Of a DNA stretch of 64,000 nucleotides, positions 56,841 to 64,000 are shown one piece after another (the first letter of the stretch is position 1; the number at the start of each line of letters is the position of its first letter). The position numbers and the translations under genes were made by a program. Origin of the DNA: Argentina anserina. Its lineage: Eukaryota > Streptophyta > Magnoliopsida > Rosales > Rosaceae. The stretch covers positions 13,403,395 to 13,467,394 of the forward strand of contig NC_065878.1 of assembly GCF_933775445.1 (NCBI RefSeq). The letters run 5' to 3'. Below the pieces are notes generated by a model. The model was not told where the DNA came from. It ran no database searches and was given only the letters and a program-made list of their open reading frames with translations.

Positions 56841-59350
56841 TCGCATTAACTTAATGGTTTTTTTATATTAGATCCTGATAATTTGATAAAGATTCATATA
56901 TAAAATTTGAAGCTTACAAATTTGACTTCATCTTCTCCCCTTTTTTTAGCATCTCAAGCCAAAACCCCATGTACCACTGTTGAACGGTAGCCGAGTAGAG
57001 GTATGTGTTCTCTCACTTTCGGCACTTGGATAGTTTGATGCTACAATATTAAGTTCACTAGTAGTCTATTATGTAATTCATATTTATATTTCAGTGACCG
57101 GAAAAGAAATCGTAATTTCTTTACATCAATCGAATTGATCACATAGTATGAGCCAATATAAATAGGATATATAAGTACGACCAAATACTCATAATCCGAA
57201 ACTTCATAGAAATACACAAGTTATATATGCTCAGAGTGAACAGACGTACTGGATGCTTTACTGCTAATCTCATCATGCAATTGTTTACGACAACAAATAA
57301 GAAACTAGTAGTACTGCGTTTCTTGTTTATTGTACTTCCAACATAGGTCTCAATCCCCAATTACTTAAAAGAACCCATAAAAGAAAGAACGGAAGATTTA
57401 TACTTACTGAATTGAAGAATGTACATTACATGTATGCTACTAGGGGTGGAATTCAACCCAAACGATTCGGTTTTAGGTCCAAATCGAAAACTAAATTGAA
57501 ACTGGGCCTCGGTTAGATTCGATTCACGGTTCCTGGACAAACCAAATTCAAAATTGAATTGACCAGTGCAGTCCCATTTTTTTCAGCAAATGTTTTTTAT
57601 TTTTATTTTTTTAAGTCACAAATATAAGAATCACTCCCTCCCCCTCCCTAATTGTGCAATATTTGCCTAACCCCACCAACACATGAACTTGCTAGCTTGT
57701 AGTCTTGATACACAAAGTCACATACACAATCAAAACAAAAAACTCGAACAGTTCCAACTCAAAGAGCAATTCCAATTCTCAAGTGCTATGAACTATTCCT
57801 GAATATATTTATATACAATGTTGATCCCACACTAGAAACAGAACTAAACCGTTACTTGCAACCATATTTTCTGCACTTGGTACACCAAATACTGCTGAAA
57901 TATGCTTGCAAAATTCAATCGCAACATCAAAGACTGAAACTTTGACATGAAATTAGCTCAAAGCGACATAATTTCACAATCCCACATCAAAAAAAAAAGT
58001 TGCAAGCTTTTATGAAACCTATGAGGATTAGAATAAGAACGTTGCAGCTGCAAAGCAATTGGGGTATGAAAGCGTGAATGGGTTTGAATATCCACGGCGA
58101 CAGAGGCATAGCCGGTGAGCAAGTTCAAGTAGACAACACTTCAGACGAGACTTCAAGACTTGCGGTGGCCAAATAAGGGAGCCTCATGCATTATGTCAAG
58201 GAATATGAATTGGAATTTGGTTAGCAGAAACAGAGTAACATTGAGATTTTGAGGGATTGGTAGAGGTGGAGTGACATACAGTGCATCGTCTTCTGGTGAG
58301 GTTGAGGGCAGCGAAGCGTGCCTCTCTCGCTCTGTTGACATTTGTATCCAATCTGGAATCGGAACCAGAATTTGGGATCTCAGAACTAGTCGTGGGGAGG
58401 TTGTTTTGTGATATGTTAGCAGCGTTTGAGTCTCGCAATGTCATTGTCCAAAAAAAAAAGTCTCGCAATGTAGCATTAATCATCAATGATATAATGAATA
58501 TGAGAATCATAAGAGAGGACTGAGACCGCTGACTTATAGAGACGATTGCTAATTTGCTTTTTGGGGCTATAACTCCTGCGAGGGTGCGATGCGGTGGAGA
58601 CTGGAGAGACTCCGAAGTCCGGTGGCGGGTAGGAGATGGAGGCGGCATTGGTGAAAGGCGAGGTCCTTTGAGAGTCTGAGTTGTCTCTCACTCTCTCGGT
58701 CTCTCAGAGCGGCAGAAGTGAGAGTCCAAGTGTCTGAGAAAACTGAGAGTCAACAAGGGTGTTTTTTTATGTTGTGTATATTTCAAAAAGACAGAAACGA
58801 TGTCGTTTACATACTCTCGGTTAGGTTCGGCCGAATCAGTTCGGTTCCAGTCATAAATCGAAACGGAACTGAACCAGTCTCTATTTTTTCAGTTTTTTTT
58901 TTCGGTTCGGGTTTCTCTTCAGTTCAATTTTTTTTTTCAGTTTCGGATTAGTTTTTTCAAATCAATTCTTAGTTTTTAGTTCGGAAGTGCCACCTTACGA
59001 TATATGATTTCTCTTCTTTTCTTTTTATTTGGAAAAGGCATGATGGTAATGTCCCATTATCAAACAAATTTCTAACATTGGTAATTGTCCGCCATCTCAA
59101 TTTCCATATTCCTTAGAATACAAAGTCGATCATATACATACATCCTTGTGAAGCAAATCAAATTTGACAATGATCCCATGCTCGATATTTTAATATTCCT
59201 TCACATGCTAGGGCCATATGAGACATTTAAAGTCATAATGTGTCAATAGTAAAGAAAGCCACTTTTGAATTCACCAGCACAAGCAGCAGGTTACGTCACC
59301 ATCACTAATTCACTATTTTGTCTGGCCATTCAAGACTATTGTCAAACTAG
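56840..59350. repeat. Segmental duplicate, copy B (partner at 40440-42330)
   Basis: Left blocks at 56845-57420 and right blocks at 59030-59350 match copy A in order. They are separated by a hAT-like element (57441-58998) absent from copy A. Shared text includes TACTCATAATCCGAAACTTC at about 57187 and CAAGACTATTGTCAAA at about 59330. Confidence 0.6.
57441..58998. mobile_element. hAT-like non-autonomous element in duplicate copy B
   Basis: Begins TAGGGGTGGAA and ends, reverse complemented, TAAGGTGGCA, weak inverted ends of hAT type. Both sides carry TTCGGTT/GGTTCGG-rich text (57467 and 58822-58910), complementary between the ends. Comparison with copy A shows extra sequence here. No target duplication was seen. 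Inside, minus frames (58196-58648) show no known motif. Confidence 0.55.
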
Positions 59351-60343
59351 AAATTTATCCCGCGTTGCAGCGGTTCAATTCTACAATGACTAATGATGAA
59401 GCAACTATTCAAGAAATTTTGGAATAAGGAATCTGATCAAACAAAACACGCAAAGGTTTAAACAGAAATATTATTCGTTTAGTTATATATTGCATGATAA
59501 TGTATTCAGATATTTACAAAAAAATATAGATCATCATATAGTTTTTTTTATCACAGTAGAGTAACAGTTTCCACTGACAACTACAATCTCTCTTTATATA
59601 CATGCACAGAATGAGTTGGTTCCTTGGCTCAAAGAGATGTGTTGAGAATATAGCTAAGCTAAAGCATTTCAAAAGTACTTCAATCAGATCTTGTCATGTT
59701 CCACATTGTTCTAAAATAAAAGCACATAGTGACAACAACCTTCCTTCTAATCAAGTTCCTACCCCTGCATCAATAAATTCAAATAGCACTTACTCTAACA
59801 TCTTATAAAAAAGAAACTACATTATCCGATCTATGATCACCTTTTGAATGCTCATCAAAATGCTTGAGCATTTTCCGTTCTCTCTGAGGCTCAAAACCCT
59901 GTGAAATTAAATACATTATCTATCATAATGCTCATTGTTCCAAGTTCTCAAAAGCAGAACCTGTGTCCTAAGAAAATCAACGATGCCTACACCCCAATTA
60001 AGAATACAAGTTGGAAATAGGATAACAGTATTTTTTACCAATATTAAAATAATTATGGAAATTAACTTTTGTCTCCAGTATCTAAATGCTGATTTGTGAT
60101 GCTTTTACAATATTTCAAAATTTTCAGAAGCTCAATATTCAAGCTTGGTGTTCAACAATAGACTTCCCTAAAACCTTGGGGTTAGTTTCCTAATTGTAGG
60201 AACTTTTAGTGAACAAAAAAGATTTAATATTCCCAAAGAGTAAATTAAACATATAATAAAAGATAAGTAAACCCAAGTCTATTAAATATACCCCTCATTT
60301 TATATGCATCTAAGAAAAACGCTTGAAATTAAAACATACATAC
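59351..60343. other. AT-rich, no confident gene
   Basis: Mostly simple AT-rich text. A 68-codon plus frame (59602-59808) has no motif. On the minus strand, 59898-59803 (after CAG at 59899-59901) is open for 31 codons to a stop, but cannot be joined in frame to the exon candidates further right. Confidence 0.3.
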
Positions 60344-60345
60344 CC

Positions 60346-60681
60346 TCAACTATGCCCAGAAATCCACTGAAATTCGAATTCGTTGTTGTAATCACCATAT
60401 TGGTTCCACCTAGGACTGAAGGATTGAAATTCATAAGTGCAACGACAGCTTCTGATGCCAGCTTGATATAGGGAAATAACTATAACCATACCCACGATAA
60501 AAATAACTGGGAGGTGATCATTACCAAGAAAACAAAAATCTCAGTAATGTTCATATACAAAACAGACTAATCTCAATGACCCATAATTCATATCGAATAG
60601 AGTTTTAAAAAGATTTTACCTTGACAAATGAGATTTTGAGATGAGGCTATTTTTTCTGAGAGCATTTGATGCCCCTGATCT
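60346..60681 (-). CDS. Two possible terminal exons of an unidentified minus-strand gene
   Basis: Minus strand: 60681-60622 lies between TATGCAG and GTAAAA; 60461-60346 follows TCAAG and ends in TGA. Joined, they keep one frame and read ...GHQMLSEKIASSQNLICQ, then a Trp/Tyr/Glu-rich tail ending EFQWISGHS. The join is consistent in phase, which is mild support. The second acceptor (AAG) is weak, and I do not recognise the protein. Confidence 0.25.
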
Positions 60682-63600
60682 GCATATTGATGTCATTCTA
60701 TAAAAGGAATGGGCCTGATGGGAAAAGGAAATGGGAATCAAAATGCAAATTAAAAATAAAAATAAAAAACCAAGAATTCAGATGAATACCTACTTACATA
60801 GAGCCTGTTTCTGCCCCCCTCTTGCCTTGGTTTCACATAAATTCAAAAGCTTGTATTTAATTTCAAATCTTGTATGAATCTCTACAAGATGATGATCAAA
60901 GATTTTGATTCACTTGATCACTGGATTATAGAACTATCAACAACTGTAACCAAAAATATCAATAGGACAGTTGATGCCTGAACCTTACTGACAAATCTAA
61001 ACTAAAATCCAGTCTTTAATTATATAATTACTGAAAAGGATGAAAAAATAAACTCCAAATGTAGTTTTAATCCTTCCCCTAAACATAAATCCGGACATTA
61101 TAAATCATAATTATCTCATAAAAATACTACTGCATCCAAAAAGCTAACAATACTATTGAAGCACAAAATAGAAGCAAGGGGAGAGATATACCGAATGGGA
61201 AACATGTAATAATCTAGGTAGTATCTGATGCATAGCTGTAGGACAAACAGCTAGCATAGTCGAATGCTTCAATACCTTCAGCACGAAACAGACTCAGCTT
61301 ATTCCTTAGCTTTCACATAGTAATCTTATCCCTCAGCTAGCTATTTGGTCAGCACGAAAAAAATTTGGTTGAATTTTTTTATGTTCCAAAAAATGAAAGA
61401 AGATGCACATATAATATGTATCTGAAAGAAGTAATACCTTCACAGAAAACTCTTATAAAACGGACTGCTCTTCAATTTAGAAAAATTCAGAACTGAAATG
61501 AAATGCAAACAATAGAAAAGGTGAAAAATCACATAAACAACATTAATATAAACAACTACTTTTCATTAGACTGCTCATATAATAAATTGATTGAAAAAAG
61601 AATCTCAAAATAAAAAATGAAAAGAAGAAGAAAAACCAAACATATATGGAAGGGAACAGAAAACCCAAAATGAAGAACATCAGCAAAAAATAAATTAGAT
61701 TATGTAATAATTCCTTTCAAACTAAAAGAATATGTGATACAATGGAACTCTAAAGCTTACATGAAATTGCCACACACATAACATTCTTATATATCAGAAA
61801 CCAACAATAAGGAAAAAAATGTTATTGTGATATTTATATTGTAATCAAAAAAGAAGTGTGGAAGGAAAAAGAAAAAGACAACCACCTGCATAGAAAATAC
61901 AAAATACCAACTTGAAGAAAAAGATTAAGATGATCGAATTAGAAAATACAAAACTTTCATTAACATTGATAGCACTATTGCACAATGAAGGAATATAGGA
62001 AGTTCGCTAGAACATAAATTCAAATGATAAATGTGGTAATCACAACGAACAAAACCAACTGCAATTTTGCTCCTCCATTATTCAAATAGGCTCTTATATT
62101 TTCAGTTTCTCACTGTCCTTGATCTAGTTGTGCCCCTTGATGAAATATGAATCACTTCTTTTTTATAGTCAAATGGCTTAGTGGCCAAAGCTAATGGTGA
62201 TATAGTCGAGTTTTAATTTTAGCAAAGTCTACAATTAGTTGCATATGAACTCTAACTCTAACTCGAGCATCTTAATCTTTTTCTTCAATTTGTTCATTAT
62301 GCAAGCCCATTTTCAATAAAAAGAAAGTTTAAGAATAAGTATAAAAATATATGGTAGTCTAAACGTCTAATATCCATTGGAAGAATTTAAGGCTCAATAA
62401 TAAAAAGACTCACTAAAGTAGGTGGAAAAGAAAATACAATATATGTCTTAAATAAAACTGAACCGTAAAAAAGTCATAGATGATATTGAAAGACCTGCAT
62501 ATACAAAACTACAAAGTCACACTTCAAACAATAACGACAATGTAAGATCGAAGAAGGACCATGTTAAGATAGACTGATCTACTAATTTTAACATTTTACC
62601 TTTCAGTTATTACCTTTCATTAGACCTTTCAGTGTACTAACACCGGCCTACTGAGCAATTTTGTTCCATGTTCTGCATCATTAGTAGTAACATTCTCCCT
62701 ATCAAAGGTAAATGAAACAGTTTATAGATTAAACATTAACTACTGCAATTGTTATGGGAGAGCATTACTTACCCTTTCTCAATTACAAGATGTTGATACA
62801 TCATACATGGAACCAATTTTGTTGTTTCTAGACAGAGACTTGACTCCAATTAACGGCAATTAACATAGCTGAGGTCCAGTCTCCTCCAGTCTCTTAGAAA
62901 TCTTCAAGCAGTGTTCTCCAGCTCTGCTTTCCTTTCTCACATGAAGTTCATAAGTTGTGGATTCATATGATACTAAACCTCATATGAATCAAATGTTATA
63001 GCAAAGAGGGAAAAACATAATCAAATGCTATGATACTAAACCTCATATGATGTTTTATCAATGTTATCTACACATGGTGAACATACTTTCTTAATGCAAT
63101 ATTGACTTTGTTCGTCATCTGCATTCAGAGTAAAACAGAAAATTCTACATTAATTAATTCAGACGTAAAAATGGTGAAATGGCCTATGTAATCATAACCC
63201 GGATATGAAAGACAAAAATTCCTATTTATTGTAATCCATAAGAAGAAAAGTAAAGAAAATACACAAATCTTAAGAGCTGATCCAAAGTGCCTTTCCTTTT
63301 TCCTTCCTCTCCTCTACGTCTTCTTTCCTCCTATTGGTAGAACCCACATCAAATCTCTTGCGCAACCAGGGTTTTGCACCGCAAGCAAAAGGAAAGAAGG
63401 GAGAGGATTAGGTTGATATACTTACAGAGAGGCATTTCAACAATTTGTAGCTGAGGTGTACAATAAGAAGGTTAGCAAGAGAGAAGAGGTCTACAATATG
63501 ATAGATATCCAAGTATTGCCATGGGCTGTTTATATGAGTAAACCACAGCTATACATACCACGTAGAGAACCATCTCTTATCCTCTTTGTCAATTGAACGG

Positions 63601-64000
63601 TTCAAGTACCTGTAAAATACATATGAGTTATTCCTAGCAACAACACTCAAAAGTGAAAACCAATAGCAACAACCCAAAAGCTCCTTTACTAACCAATCAA
63701 GAGAGAGCACTGGAAGCCCTCAGTCGTACTGGTCGATCAACTTGTCCTATGTCGATTGGGCTATTCAGCTCATGTTTTTCCTCTTTTGAGATCTCTGCAA
63801 TTGCTTTCAGAACATTGAATGGCGATTTCTCTTAATTCCTTTCTCGCACTCTCTACAACGCCTCCCCTTCTCTCGCAATTCAAACCCGAATTACTCCGCT
63901 GAACAAACTCAAAACTTCCTCAATCATATTTTCTGGGTGACTCCGGCCATGAGAAAGAACCTCGATACCCTGAAGCATGATTGGCGTAGATGAGAATAGA
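60682..64000. other. AT-rich region to the end of the window; no confident gene
   Basis: No repeat ends or known domains recognised. On the minus strand 63835-63692 is open for about 43 codons with balanced composition (includes NVLKAIAEISKEEKHELN) and could be an exon; the plus-strand 60-codon frame over the same bases (63653-63835) looks like its shadow. Pyrimidine-rich text at 63.84-63.88 kb resembles a 5' UTR on the plus strand or a tract on the minus. Confidence 0.25.

Overview
This is plant nuclear DNA, AT-rich and dominated by transposable elements. Genes have short GT-AG exons, the protein families are plant-type (a CYP71-like P450, a plastid rRNA dimethylase, fructosamine-3-kinase, an ATL RING-H2 protein, a plant GH16 enzyme), and the repeats include a Cassandra TRIM with 5S rRNA-like LTRs. 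A eudicot is likely. Rosaceae would fit the look of the proteins, but that is an impression and was not tested.

Layout. 0.2-8.4 kb: a possible last exon, then a badly decayed endogenous pararetrovirus (Caulimoviridae) on the minus strand, with a tRNA-iMet primer-binding site, coiled-coil, movement, coat/zinc-knuckle, protease, RT and RNase H regions and a downstream second ORF; a MULE-like element interrupts its coat region. 8.4-16.1 kb: no recognisable gene; it holds a (CT)n run and a 3.2-kb solo LTR with its target duplication (11520-14700). 16.2-21.2 kb: a two-exon CYP71-type P450 with a frameshift, then a ten-exon PFC1/KsgA-type dimethyladenosine transferase pseudogene. 21.8-22.3 kb: a plant-specific gene of unknown function (minus). 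22.9-36.9 kb: a nine-exon fructosamine-3-kinase gene (minus) whose first intron is about 10.9 kb because a Cassandra TRIM (26389-26986) and a Ty3/gypsy element with 3.1-kb LTRs (26991-36739) sit in it; exon 7 also has a frameshift. 37.7-39.0 kb: an intact three-exon ATL-type RING-H2 E3 ligase gene (minus). 40.4-42.3 kb: a segment duplicated at 56.8-59.35 kb. 42.8-44.8 kb: a broken GH16 gene split by a 1.45-kb insertion. 45.2-52.1 kb: a decayed Ty1/copia element with perfect target duplication. 52.2-52.8 kb: a hAT-type MITE. 52.8-56.3 kb: a PIF/Harbinger element with transposase and Myb-like ORF. 57.4-59.0 kb: a hAT-like element. 59.4-64 kb: AT-rich, with at most a few weak exon candidates.

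The genes do not form a pathway. The main story is genome turnover: several single-copy-type genes carry frameshifts or insertions, and elements lie inside or against one another. The observations most worth following are the fructosamine-3-kinase gene split by TEs, the matching termini, primer-binding sites and polypurine tracts of the adjacent Cassandra and gypsy elements, and the endogenous pararetrovirus. All homology calls come from reading the sequence by eye; no database search was run.
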